Shown: positions 19,085 to 26,859 of the stretch, in pieces | How the letters are laid out: each line of letters starts with the position of its first letter | How positions within the stretch are numbered: the first letter of the stretch is position 1 | Source of the DNA: Chryseobacterium limigenitum | GTDB lineage: Bacteria; Bacteroidota; Bacteroidia; Flavobacteriales; Weeksellaceae | Reading direction: 5' to 3' | Length of the DNA: 64,000 bases | Assembly: GCF_900114875.1 (NCBI RefSeq) | Contig: NZ_FPKW01000008.1 | Span: forward strand, 113,584-177,583 | Notes under the pieces: generated by a model | Told to the model about the DNA's origin: nothing | The model's input: the letters and a program-made list of their open reading frames with translations, nothing else | Databases searched by the model: none | Made by a program: the position numbers and the translations under genes

Positions 19085-19617
19085 TGAAAGAATTTCCAAG
19101 AATAGAAACAGAACGATTGATTCTCTCTCAATTGAAAGAGGAAGATCTTCCTTTGGTGGTTGAATATCTCCAATCGAAAATTTTTTCTGATCTTACCTCA
19201 AATATCCCTTCTCCATATACAGTAGATGATGCTAAATTTTGGTTAAAAAATGCTCAACAAGCCTTCGAAAACGGCTCAGGATTTACTTTCGCGATCCGAA
19301 ATCAAGATGGTAAAATTATTGGAGCAATCGGACTTCACGACAGGGGAGACGATAAAGCAGAATTAGGGTATTGGCTTGGAGCTTCGTTTTGGAATAAAGG
19401 CTACGTCACCGAAGCCGCAAAAGCAATTATAGATTTTGGATTTAATGAGTTGAATTTAAATAAGATCTATGCTACCCATTTTCTACACAATCCCGCATCA
19501 GGAAAGGTATTGGAAAAAATAGGAATGGAGAAAGAAGCTCTGTTGAAACAGCATTTAAAGAAAAACGGAGAATATTTTGATATTCCACTGTATTCTGTTT
19601 TTAGAAATAAAGTTTAA
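19084..19617 (+). CDS. GNAT family N-acetyltransferase (RimJ/RimL-like)
   Basis: 177-residue GCN5-related acetyltransferase of the RimJ/RimL subgroup. It starts RIETERLILSQL, has IGAIGLHDRGDDKAELGYWLG, the acetyl-CoA loop ASFWNKGYVTEAAKAI and the C-terminal NPASGKVLEKIGM. The substrate (ribosomal protein, antibiotic or small molecule) cannot be told. Coupled to coaX and convergent with tadA (4-base overlap of the 3' ends). Confidence 0.88.
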   Translation: MKEFPRIETERLILSQLKEEDLPLVVEYLQSKIFSDLTSNIPSPYTVDDAKFWLKNAQQAFENGSGFTFAIRNQDGKIIGAIGLHDRGDDKAELGYWLGASFWNKGYVTEAAKAIIDFGFNELNLNKIYATHFLHNPASGKVLEKIGMEKEALLKQHLKKNGEYFDIPLYSVFRNKV

Positions 19618-20045
19618 CGTTTAGATTTAAAAAATTCTTTAACGATAGAAGAACACTCATTTTCCATAACTCCAACAACCATTTCTGTTTTTGGATGAAG
19701 AGAAAGATGTTTATTGATAAATCCTCTTTGTTCATCTCGGGCTCCAATTACAACTTTTGAGATCTGCGACCAGGAAAGGGCTCCCGAACACATTACGCAA
19801 GGTTCCAACGTCACATAAAGTGTACAGTTTTTTAAATATTTTCCGCCAAGAAAGTTCGCTGCTGAGGTTATGGCCTGCATTTCGGCATGAGCCGTAACGT
19901 CATTCAATGTTTCGGTGAGGTTGTGAGCCCTCGCAATCACACGATTGTTTGAAACTATGACACATCCGATAGGAACCTCATCTTTTTCCAATGCAATCTC
20001 AGCTTCCTGAAAAGCCATTTTCATGTAATATTCGTCGGTAAACAT
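19614..20045 (-). CDS. tadA: tRNA-specific adenosine deaminase TadA-like
   Basis: Zinc-dependent deaminase, probably converting A34 to inosine in tRNA-Arg. DVTAHAEMQAI provides the zinc His and the proton-shuttle Glu; LEPCVMCSGAL gives the two zinc Cys residues. The length of 143 and DEVPIGCVIV near the N-terminus match TadA better than cytidine or guanine deaminases, though a guanine deaminase-like role is not excluded. Confidence 0.88.
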   Translation of the reverse strand: MFTDEYYMKMAFQEAEIALEKDEVPIGCVIVSNNRVIARAHNLTETLNDVTAHAEMQAITSAANFLGGKYLKNCTLYVTLEPCVMCSGALSWSQISKVVIGARDEQRGFINKHLSLHPKTEMVVGVMENECSSIVKEFFKSKR

Positions 20046-20048
20046 TAA

Positions 20049-20672
20049 TTATTCGATATTCAAAGTTAGAGGAAGTTTAAAACGAAACCTTACGGCATCA
20101 CCATTAATTGTTGCCGGAGAAAATTTAGAAGAAACAGAATATAAGGCGATCTCGGCCTGTCTGTTGAAAGTGAAATTATCACCCTGAGCCTGAACATTGC
20201 TAATACTTCCGTCTTTTTCCACAATAAAAGCAACATTGGTTTTGATGATTTTAAAATCCGAATGAACGCCTTCTGAATAAAAAAGATCGACAACTTCCTT
20301 TCTTAAAGCATCAACTCCGCCGGGATAAACTGCCGTTTTATCTGTCGTTGCTTTGAGTTCGGAAGGATCTTGAGGATTGGTATTTTTCTTTTGAATTCTG
20401 GCGAGATCTTCAATGTTTTTTACTTTTAATAAAGCTCCGATCAGTGCTACATTTTCAATGCTGTCCATCTTTTTCATGAAAAAGCGGAAGTCATTTTTTA
20501 TGGCAGACTTGTTAAACGTGTTGGTTTCAGCATCGAATTTTTTCTTAAACTCGGTGCCCAGCATGCTTCGGTGATTGTTGTAATAATTCTTCACTATTTT
20601 AAAATCCTCCGTCTGTTGCGAAAAACAAAAGGAAGAAATGAGGCAAAACAGGTAAAGAAATAATGCTTTCAA
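20049..20672 (-). CDS. secreted TonB C-terminal-like protein
   Basis: 207 residues with a signal peptide (LISSFCFSQQ). Residues about 120-207 resemble a TonB C-terminal domain: YPGGVDALRKEVVDLF, VAFIVEKDGSISNVQAQG and a terminal FKLPLTLNIE. No membrane anchor or proline-rich linker is visible, so it is probably a periplasmic TonB-like domain protein rather than a full TonB. Three bases separate it from tadA downstream. Confidence 0.7.
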   Translation of the reverse strand: MKALFLYLFCLISSFCFSQQTEDFKIVKNYYNNHRSMLGTEFKKKFDAETNTFNKSAIKNDFRFFMKKMDSIENVALIGALLKVKNIEDLARIQKKNTNPQDPSELKATTDKTAVYPGGVDALRKEVVDLFYSEGVHSDFKIIKTNVAFIVEKDGSISNVQAQGDNFTFNRQAEIALYSVSSKFSPATINGDAVRFRFKLPLTLNIE

Positions 20673-20726
20673 ATTGATATATTTATGTAAAAATAATCAA
20701 AAAAAGATAAAAAATAATAAATATTT

Positions 20727-21647
20727 TTAGAGCTCGGAGTATCTGTTTAAAGACTCCTGCAAATGATTGCGGATGTCATCAACTAAGGTTTTAGGTTCCA
20801 AAACAGTAACTTCTTTTCCGTAAGACAGGATTTCCTGCATAAAGTCATAGGTTGGGTGTAAGAAAAACTCAAAAAAGGTTTCTTCAAGAGTTGCTTTTGT
20901 CTCTTGTTGCGACTGATGAAGTGGAAAACTTTTAATATATTCTCCCTGATGTTTGGTGCATTTAAGAACAATTTTCTGAGGATTTTGTTCCGTTAAATTC
21001 ATCACTCCGAAAGCATTTTTAAAATGTTCCCTGAAATTATAATTATATTTTTCCCTGAATTTATTTTTATCAACATCAAGATAATTAATTCTATCTAAAC
21101 CGAAAGATTTCAATGCTTTATCTTTGGTGTCGATCGCAATAAGATACCATCTGTCTTTGGATTCTTTCAACGCCAAAGGATGAACTTTTCGGGAAGTCAT
21201 CAGTTTGTTTTTGTAGTTGTAATGCTCAAAAGTCACGACTCTTTTATTACGAATGGCGAAGAAAAGATCATAAAAATGTTCTACTCCGGTCGGTTTTCTG
21301 GACTCAAAAAAGATGAAATTGGAGAAATCCGGATGAAGATTCAGCGCGTTACTTACCTGAAAAGATTCTAAGAGTTTTTGGTTGTATTCATCCACTTCCA
21401 TGATCGGTCGGCTCTCGATATAATATCGATTGTCACCCTTCTTTTTGTTATGAATGGAAAGATTAAAAAGATCTGAAATCTCACGAATATCCCTTTGCAA
21501 GGTACGGATAGAGTAGCTCTTAATATCCGCATCCTGAAATTCAAAAGAGTTTAAAAGATAGTCCTCCAGCTGCGAATACGTCGCCGGAGAACTTTCTAAT
21601 CTTTTTATAATTAAGGCATATCTTGTCAGGTAAAAGTCTTTTTTCAT
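20727..21647 (-). CDS. WYL-domain transcriptional regulator (YafY/PafC-like)
   Basis: 306 residues: N-terminal winged helix-turn-helix (SIRTLQRDIREISDLF at about 47-62), WYL domain at about 125-205 (HFYDLFFAIRNKRVVTFEHYN, KDRWYLIAID) and a C-terminal WCX-type extension. WYL proteins include PafBC and DriD, DNA-damage activators that sense single-stranded DNA, and phage-defence repressors. Its own promoter carries the dyad and spacing found at six other places in the tail island, making it the best candidate regulator of that island. That role is inferred; the fold assignment is solid. Confidence 0.9.
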   Translation of the reverse strand: MKKDFYLTRYALIIKRLESSPATYSQLEDYLLNSFEFQDADIKSYSIRTLQRDIREISDLFNLSIHNKKKGDNRYYIESRPIMEVDEYNQKLLESFQVSNALNLHPDFSNFIFFESRKPTGVEHFYDLFFAIRNKRVVTFEHYNYKNKLMTSRKVHPLALKESKDRWYLIAIDTKDKALKSFGLDRINYLDVDKNKFREKYNYNFREHFKNAFGVMNLTEQNPQKIVLKCTKHQGEYIKSFPLHQSQQETKATLEETFFEFFLHPTYDFMQEILSYGKEVTVLEPKTLVDDIRNHLQESLNRYSEL

Positions 21648-21664
21648 GAATGAATTTTATAAGA

Positions 21665-21699
21665 CAAATATATGGGGTTAATGCGACAAAAGATGTCGT
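21665..21699 (-). promoter_or_regulatory. WYL gene promoter: RCGWCA-N5-TGWCGY dyad, N10, -7 box
   Basis: Minus strand: ACGACA-TCTTT-TGTCGC (21683-21699), ten bases, then TATATTTG (21665-21672), an exact TAnnTTTG. The start codon follows 17 bases later. The same dyad at the same distance from a -7 box occurs at five other promoters in this window. It suggests autoregulation of the WYL protein. Confidence 0.75.
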
Positions 21700-21722
21700 G
21701 TTTTATTTTTTTGTGGGAAAAA

Positions 21723-21962
21723 TTATAAGTTTATCACTTGCTCATTGTAAGAAAAATGATTGGGAACTAATCTTGATATTTGTTTTGTGAAAGAAAGAAA
21801 AGTTCCTTCTTCAGGATCCAAATATCTCATTTGTGTATAAGCATCAAAGGAATTGTTAGTATTTTCCATTGAAATCAGTATTTGCAAATAATATTTTCCA
21901 TTAAATTCATAATAATCATCAAATCTGGAAAATCGTATTTTGTATTGCTTCAAACACTTCAT
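21723..21962 (-). CDS. small uncharacterised protein, possible immunity-protein fragment
   Basis: About 79 residues (MKCLKQYKIRFSRFDDYYEFNGKYYLQILISM...). I do not recognise it. It has no signal or membrane segment and reads like the C-terminal half of a small immunity-type protein. It ends just upstream of the WYL promoter, and its 3' flank (TGTCGTGTTTTATTTTT, about 21694-21710) recurs at 22898 after the 161-residue cassette gene, suggesting descent from the same duplicated cassette family. It may be a truncated remnant. Confidence 0.45.
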   Translation of the reverse strand: MKCLKQYKIRFSRFDDYYEFNGKYYLQILISMENTNNSFDAYTQMRYLDPEEGTFLSFTKQISRLVPNHFSYNEQVINL

Positions 21963-22019
21963 CAATCACCCTTCTAAAATTGCCAATTTTTCCATAAATA
22001 TTTTATTGTATAATTATTA

Positions 22020-22049
22020 AAAAAAAGACTGCCCAAAAGGACAGTCTTG
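22020..22049 (-). terminator. terminator of the 166-residue immunity-like gene
   Basis: Minus strand: AAGACTGTCC, TTTT loop, GGGCAGTCTT (nine pairs plus one G-U) followed by T6. Confidence 0.75.
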
Positions 22050-22051
22050 AT

Positions 22052-22552
22052 TTATCTCCCATAATCTTTTATAAAAGAATGTTCCGTAGGGTGATATTCA
22101 AAGGTTTTTAAATTTAACCATCTTATTTCTATAAAACCTATTACTCCTTTTTCTTTGCTGAAATCATTATCTGTATCTATATATGTAGCTAGATAATTTT
22201 CTCCATCAATTTCTTTTATTTCACCTATTGAATAAATTGGAGAAATCTTGTTCCAATTAATAGGTTTTGGAGGAAGTACGATTTTAATTATTTCTTTCCT
22301 GAAATTATATACAACAACATTGTTAGGGAAAGCATGTACTTTTGACTTTTTTGAATAGCAAACTATTATAAATTCTTGGAAAAGAAAAACATTGGAAATA
22401 AAATCATCTTCATTGCCAATAATTTCATAATCAGTATCTTCATAGTTCCATTTCACATATAAAGGTCGATCAATATTTCCTTCAAATAGTTGCAAAGGAC
22501 TATTTTCATTATCCCAAGTTGAGCTATATTTTACATTAAATAATATTTTCAT
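22052..22552 (-). CDS. immunity-like protein, paralogue A
   Basis: 166 residues, unrecognised family. It is clearly paralogous to the 161-residue protein encoded at 22939-23424: shared features include a central NN-VVYN/NNLIVYN strand, PKPxxWxxxSxIYSxG, an IDG turn and a C-terminal LNLxxFEYHP ending in GR. No signal peptide. It overlaps (ATGA) the tail of a degraded short reading frame upstream. Position in a toxin locus next to an Imm35 remnant suggests an orphan immunity protein, but no domain was identified. Confidence 0.6.
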   Translation of the reverse strand: MKILFNVKYSSTWDNENSPLQLFEGNIDRPLYVKWNYEDTDYEIIGNEDDFISNVFLFQEFIIVCYSKKSKVHAFPNNVVVYNFRKEIIKIVLPPKPINWNKISPIYSIGEIKEIDGENYLATYIDTDNDFSKEKGVIGFIEIRWLNLKTFEYHPTEHSFIKDYGR

Positions 22553-22700
22553 TTTAATATTTTTTCATCTATTTTATCAATTAAATTTACAAAATCACTA
22601 TCCCAAGCATTAATGAATTCATATTGATGACTACCCCCGGCTCCGCAAAGTCTCTTGACTTTGAGGCTTTTGTGCTTCAATCATAATTGTTGTCACGAAT
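22549..22700 (-). pseudogene. degraded copy of the 53-residue cassette gene
   Basis: The minus-strand translation gives VTTIMIEAQKP in one frame, KASKSRDFAE in a second and SHQYEFINAWDSDFVNLI in a third. These align in order with the intact protein encoded at 23438-23599 (ITTIIEG, KTSKSGDFAE, PKQWEFIDGWDESTFKNFI), so at least two frame changes have broken it. Its stop overlaps the start of the 166-residue gene, as expected of an old two-gene cassette. Confidence 0.55.
22634..22671 (-). repeat. palindromic element copy 1 (degenerate)
   Basis: Contains GCTCCGCAAAGTCTCTTGAC and then TTTGAGGCTTTT. It is the reverse orientation of the copy at 22866-22897, so the two form an inverted pair about 200 bases apart. 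Confidence 0.6.
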
Positions 22701-22865
22701 TTTCTTTACAATAGTAGTACTAGTTATAAGGTTTGTTTTTCCACCTTTGATAATATAGTCTTATTTCATTTTTTCAAATATAAAGAAATTGTTTTCCTTG
22801 ATTAAAATCAGAAGACTATGTAAAGTGGTGATCTATTTATCTTTTCAATAAAGTAACAGAATTAA

Positions 22866-22897
22866 AAACCGCAAAGTCAGGAGACTTTGCGGAGCGG
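22866..22897 (+). repeat. palindromic element copy 2
   Basis: The core GCAAAGTC-AGGA-GACTTTGC is a perfect eight-base inverted repeat, followed by GGAGCGG. It abuts TGTCGTGTTTTATTTTTGTG, a flank also seen near 21694. The 22701-22938 stretch otherwise holds no gene I can support. Confidence 0.65.
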
Positions 22898-22938
22898 TGT
22901 CGTGTTTTATTTTTGTGGATAAGTTTTGAAGTCTTTAA

Positions 22939-23424
22939 TTATCTTCCAGAATCATAATAATTTTCAAAATATGAAGGATGATATTCGAAATTTTCTAAAT
23001 TTAGATAATGTATCTCTTCTTGTCCGCTGCGATTATCATTATAATCAGCTTTAAAAATTGAAACAGCAATATGCTCTTTTCCATCAATAATTTTTTTATC
23101 TCCTAAAGAGTATATCGAACTACTATTTGACCATTTTTTAGGTTTCGGAGATGGAATAATATGAATTATTTCTTTATTCAAATTATAAACAATCAGATTG
23201 TTAGCGAAATGAGGGCTGCTTGAATGATCAGTATAACGAACTAATAAAAAATTATCCGATACGTATGCATTACCAATATAATCCTCAGGCGAAGAAAATA
23301 AGCTAAATATTTTATTTTCATAATGCCAACTTATCTCCAAAGGATGTAAAATATTAACATTACAAACTATTTTAGGATAATGTTGATTATAGTATTCATC
23401 TCGATATATTACTTTGTATTCCAT
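22939..23424 (-). CDS. immunity-like protein, paralogue B
   Basis: 161 residues, paralogue of the protein at 22052-22552 with the same central YN strand, PKPKKWSNSSSIYSLGD, IDGKEH and LNLENFEYHPSYF segments. No recognised domain, signal peptide or membrane segment. It follows a 53-residue reading frame by 13 bases in the same orientation, repeating the layout of the A copy. Probably an immunity protein of a lost or distant toxin; this is inferred from context. Confidence 0.6.
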   Translation of the reverse strand: MEYKVIYRDEYYNQHYPKIVCNVNILHPLEISWHYENKIFSLFSSPEDYIGNAYVSDNFLLVRYTDHSSSPHFANNLIVYNLNKEIIHIIPSPKPKKWSNSSSIYSLGDKKIIDGKEHIAVSIFKADYNDNRSGQEEIHYLNLENFEYHPSYFENYYDSGR

Positions 23425-23437
23425 ATATTATAATTAT

Positions 23438-23599
23438 TTAAAATATCTGTTGTTCGTCTATTAATTCAATGAAGTTCTTAAAAGTACTCTCATCCCATCC
23501 ATCAATAAATTCCCATTGTTTAGGTCCGCCCCGCTCCGCAAAGTCTCCCGACTTTGAGGTTTTTATAGATCCTTCAATGATAGTTGTTATATTTCCCAT
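23438..23599 (-). CDS. 53-residue protein, cassette partner or toxin-tip remnant
   Basis: Short gene with ATG preceded by AAAGGAGGATAT. The product starts MGNITTIIEGSIKTSKSG and contains QWEFIDGWDESTF. The middle stretch KSGDFAERGG is encoded by a palindromic repeat element (23528-23563). A degraded homologue occurs at 22549-22700, and both sit directly before an immunity-like gene, so this may be the end of a former toxin or a genuine small partner. Function unknown. Confidence 0.45.
   Translation of the reverse strand: MGNITTIIEGSIKTSKSGDFAERGGPKQWEFIDGWDESTFKNFIELIDEQQIF
23528..23563 (-). repeat. palindromic element copy 3, inside a reading frame
   Basis: Minus strand: CAAAGTC-GGGA-GACTTTG then CGGAGCGGGG, in frame with the 53-residue protein, where it encodes KSGDFAERGG. 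Inverted relative to the copy at 23641-23677. Confidence 0.65.
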
Positions 23600-24000
23600 A
23601 TATCCTCCTTTGATTTTTTGTTTATCAAAATTATTAAATTAAAAATCGCAAAGTCGGGAGACTTTGCGGAGCGGGGGAAAGAAAAAGCAATAAAATATGG
23701 CGTTTTTCCAGTTATAAATCCCAATTTTTTATTTGTGATAATTAAATGTATACATAGAAGTAGCAAAGAATGGAAAAGTAATACTATATAGATAAAAAAT
23801 AAATTATAGAGAAAATGTCCAAAATCACTTCTATCCGAAGAACTAAGAATAATACTAAGAATAATACTCAATAAAAAGAATAATAATATTAACCAGAATA
23901 TATTTTTTTTAACCTTTTTATTATAAAACAAAGAATAATATAAACTTGAAGTTCCAAGTAAAATAAATGGAAGTATAATAAATAACATATTTTTTTTCAA
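23587..24000 (-). CDS. small polytopic membrane protein
   Basis: 137 residues with about four hydrophobic segments (ILPFILLGTSSLYYSLF, IFWLILLFFLLSIILSIIL, FLYNLFFIYIVLLFHSLLLL and a weaker one). Unrecognised. Its last roughly 30 residues (PRSAKSPDFAIF...) are encoded by a palindromic element and the flanking sequence, so the natural C-terminus was probably replaced when the element arrived. Some contact-dependent immunity proteins are small membrane proteins, so an immunity role is possible but unproven. Confidence 0.5.
   Translation of the reverse strand: MKKNMLFIILPFILLGTSSLYYSLFYNKKVKKNIFWLILLFFLLSIILSIILSSSDRSDFGHFLYNLFFIYIVLLFHSLLLLCIHLIITNKKLGFITGKTPYFIAFSFPRSAKSPDFAIFNLIILINKKSKEDIWEI
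23641..23677 (+). repeat. palindromic element copy 4, at a gene 3' end
   Basis: GCAAAGTC-GGGA-GACTTTGC is a perfect eight-base inverted repeat followed by GGAGCGGGGG. It lies in the C-terminal coding region of the membrane protein at 23587-24000. Confidence 0.65.
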
Positions 24001-24041
24001 TTTTTGTGATTTTTTATATACCTAAGCAATTAGAAATAATA

Positions 24042-24070
24042 AATACAGCAGTTAAAATTACTGCTGTATT
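24042..24070 (-). terminator. terminator downstream of the Imm35 remnant
   Basis: AATACAGCAGT and ACTGCTGTATT form a perfect 11-base-pair stem around a seven-base loop. Confidence 0.75.
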
Positions 24071-24091
24071 TTATTAAAGATTTTATAGGTA

Positions 24092-24437
24092 TTATTTATA
24101 ATCAAATCTGTCTTCATCAGGATACCAATAACGAGTTAAGGTTGTTCCTAATGTTCCATTTTCATAGTCTTGTATATAGCTTTCTAAGCTACCAAGAGTG
24201 CCAAAACGAACTACTCTTCCAGATTTTTTTCTACTAAAAAGGAGCGTGTCCCGTTAGAGATTTGTTAAAGTCTCCGGTTAATATATATTCTTTGGATTGA
24301 TAATCATAGATGTTACCATACGGCTTTTTGATAGTCTCTTCTGTCAATATTACGACTTCAATATCCGATCCTCCAAATTCTCCTTTCCTTTTTAAATAGC
24401 GTTCTGCTATGGCTAGCATTTCTTGGACTGTTAACAT
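24092..24437 (-). pseudogene. Imm35 immunity gene broken by a one-base frameshift
   Basis: The first 67 codons encode an Imm35-type N-terminus (AERYLKRKGEFGG, IYDYQSKEYILTGDFNKSLT) and stop at TAG after HAPF. Adding one T to the run of five T residues (about 24234-24240) restores the frame through LVEKKSGRVVRFGTLGSLES and YIQDYENG to a natural stop just before a terminator. The family is known from polymorphic-toxin loci. The cause may be a real mutation, phase variation in the homopolymer, or a sequencing error. Confidence 0.7.
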
Positions 24438-24492
24438 AATTTTTTTAATATAAGGTTATCAGAAGATCTCTACACACAGCACAATTTAAATA

Positions 24493-24891
24493 TTAAAACT
24501 TCCTTTTTACAAACTCTTTTTTAGTAAAATCAAAATTATGGTGTTTAAAATAATCTTCTCTATCTATGACAATATATTTTCCTGTTAAAGATTTAATGAT
24601 AGCTTTTGAAGACGAGTTTCCACCATCTCCAGATGCGATGGATAGATTTACAGGCTCTCCCGTATCTAATATATCAATTAAGTGAGAATCATTCATATCC
24701 CCATAGCTATGTGTACTATCTACCATAAAAAGCCACCCATCATGTTCATAGTATTCAGAAGAATTATTTGGAAAATAGAGATTTACTTTTCGTTGCTTAA
24801 CAACAATTGTGTTTTCAAGATATTCGTCTTTATAAATATCCTTCACAATTTTACATCCTATTTCAATGATTTGTTCTTTGGTTGCTTTCAT
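24493..24891 (-). CDS. probable immunity protein for the adjacent zincin toxin
   Basis: 132 residues, no signal peptide or membrane segment, unrecognised family. It starts one base after the stop of the zincin toxin gene, the position and spacing expected of a cognate immunity gene. Visible sequence features are an amphipathic N-terminal helix (MKATKEQIIEIGCKIVKD), LYFPNNSSEYYEHDGWLFMVD and a charged C-terminus. The assignment rests on context, not on a recognised domain. Confidence 0.6.
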   Translation of the reverse strand: MKATKEQIIEIGCKIVKDIYKDEYLENTIVVKQRKVNLYFPNNSSEYYEHDGWLFMVDSTHSYGDMNDSHLIDILDTGEPVNLSIASGDGGNSSSKAIIKSLTGKYIVIDREDYFKHHNFDFTKKEFVKRKF

Positions 24892-24892
24892 A

Positions 24893-26857
24893 CTAATAAT
24901 ATATTTTTATTTTTTTTAATTCATTCTTAAGATTCCACTCTTTTTCAAGGTATTCTTTTGTTGTAGGGGTATCTAATCCAGATTTTGGTCGATATCTGTC
25001 GTTAATTAATTTAATTTCCTCTTGTATTTCAAGGTTATTCATAGCTTTAGATTTGGTTTTCAAAAATCGATGTACAACATATTCTTCTTTGATATGAGTG
25101 GGTATTTTATCAATTAATTTTTGATATTTTTCTAGACCTAATTGTTCTATTAATTTTGCATGCATTTCAACATGGAATATTTCATGTTGTAAAGTATGTC
25201 CTTTTACAACCATATATCCTTCAGACGTATGTCCTGTAAAAATATATACTTTAGGGCCTTTAACATCAACACTATACCTTGCATAAGTCCCTGATTTTGG
25301 AAAAAAAACGCCTTCTATTTGAGGGGATTTTTGCCATTTTGAAAATAATTCGGAATAAACATGATTATCTCTGTCTATAACAAAAATATCAAAATTCTTT
25401 AATAGAGTTGTATTTCTAATTTTTTCTGCAATTTTAGGAACTTTAGTTACATCTACAATATCATCAATATCATCACCAATATTTAAGCTTCTAAATTTTT
25501 CCTCCGCTAGCAGCTCATCAAGAAGTTCCTCATTCTCCATTTTTGTAAGCTTTCTGGTAGTTCCATTTTCCTCAACTACTGCTTCATTCAGTTGTTTTTC
25601 TAGGTTGGAAAGATTTTGATTACCTTCAAATTTAGACATTTCACCAATGTCTTCGACCATTTTCAGAACTTTTTCTTTTGATCCTTTTAGAAGCTTATAC
25701 TTTCCAAAAACAAGCTGCCATTCTCCGGCTGTTCTTTCTACGCGTAATCCCATTTTGTAAGCTAATAGAACCAACTCATTCTTCGTAGAAAAATTTGCAA
25801 GCCAAGCGGATATCTCTCCAATTGCTTCTGGCGCTTTTCCTGCTTTTCCTATTTTAGGAGAGGGCAAAAAGAGAGAAAGTATCATGCTTATCTCGTAACA
25901 CTGTTGATAAGAAAGCCGATAGATAGAGCCTTTGCTTTTTTCAAAGTCATATTCGCTAAGCATATCTCCAACTTCTTGAGGTGTCATCATAAGAAAATCT
26001 ACGATAACTCTAAAAAATTGTTTAAATGTGGCTCTGTCTGAAAGTATTTGATACATACTGGGTAAAAGCATTGCAAGCCCATCTGCTGTATCTACTAACG
26101 CATTCCAGAAACCACAGAATTCGGCATTTATGGCATATACCCAATCTACTTGTTTTTCTTTTATTTGGTAATATTCCAGATCTTCTTTTGAATAGGTATA
26201 TTTTTCTATAGGGATTGTAGTTTTTACACCGATAGCTTTAAGTAATGCTCCGTTTAAAATGGGATCAAATCCATTGACATCCGGTAAATAAGATTTTTCA
26301 GAAAGTCTGTATTCTTCAATATCTTTAAATTCATTACGAAACTGATCTATAAAGAATTTTAACGGGGCTCCCATTTCATCAAAAAGGAAACCTACAACTT
26401 TTTGGTAATTATATTCTGTGAAAATTTCTTTATCAATGGCATTGATTATTTTAGCTTTTGACAAACCATATCGATTAAAATCACCTTTACTGAGATAAAT
26501 TTCCGAGATGCTATTAGCTAAATCTTGTTTAAAGACATCTAAAACAGGATTTATAATTTCTTTTCCTGCCTTATCTTTTATTACATATCCTCCTGTAGAA
26601 ATTAAATTTTCGTTGTTAAGTTTTAAGCAATCGAAAATATCGCTTCCAAGATTGCATACTACAAATTCTACTTCTTTTTTATCAGGATTAGAAAATAAAT
26701 GAAAAGTCATTAAATTAGCACCCTCTCCTTCCAGAAACCAATAGGAATTATTTAGAGTATTTTTAAGCTCATTATAGCTGTAATTTATCAAATTCTGCCA
26801 GGAAGTATATGTTGTTTCTATTATTTTTGTTCGTTTGACTCCGCACATTTTATCCAT
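24893..26857 (-). CDS. polymorphic toxin with C-terminal zincin metallopeptidase domain (Tox-MPTase4-like)
   Basis: 654 residues without an N-terminal signal peptide. The last about 150 residues hold TLQHEIFHVEMHAKLIEQLG, an HExxHxxxH zincin site, followed by IKEEYVVHRFLK, the layout of the Tox-MPTase4 family. The first about 450 residues are unrecognised and include hydrophobic stretches near residues 250-340 that could aid loading or entry. It is preceded by a small gene ending three bases upstream and followed at once by a probable immunity gene. Delivery by the neighbouring tail particle is inferred; type IX or another export route is an alternative but no type IX tag is visible. Confidence 0.75.
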   Translation of the reverse strand: MDKMCGVKRTKIIETTYTSWQNLINYSYNELKNTLNNSYWFLEGEGANLMTFHLFSNPDKKEVEFVVCNLGSDIFDCLKLNNENLISTGGYVIKDKAGKEIINPVLDVFKQDLANSISEIYLSKGDFNRYGLSKAKIINAIDKEIFTEYNYQKVVGFLFDEMGAPLKFFIDQFRNEFKDIEEYRLSEKSYLPDVNGFDPILNGALLKAIGVKTTIPIEKYTYSKEDLEYYQIKEKQVDWVYAINAEFCGFWNALVDTADGLAMLLPSMYQILSDRATFKQFFRVIVDFLMMTPQEVGDMLSEYDFEKSKGSIYRLSYQQCYEISMILSLFLPSPKIGKAGKAPEAIGEISAWLANFSTKNELVLLAYKMGLRVERTAGEWQLVFGKYKLLKGSKEKVLKMVEDIGEMSKFEGNQNLSNLEKQLNEAVVEENGTTRKLTKMENEELLDELLAEEKFRSLNIGDDIDDIVDVTKVPKIAEKIRNTTLLKNFDIFVIDRDNHVYSELFSKWQKSPQIEGVFFPKSGTYARYSVDVKGPKVYIFTGHTSEGYMVVKGHTLQHEIFHVEMHAKLIEQLGLEKYQKLIDKIPTHIKEEYVVHRFLKTKSKAMNNLEIQEEIKLINDRYRPKSGLDTPTTKEYLEKEWNLKNELKKIKIYY

Positions 26858-26859
26858 GA

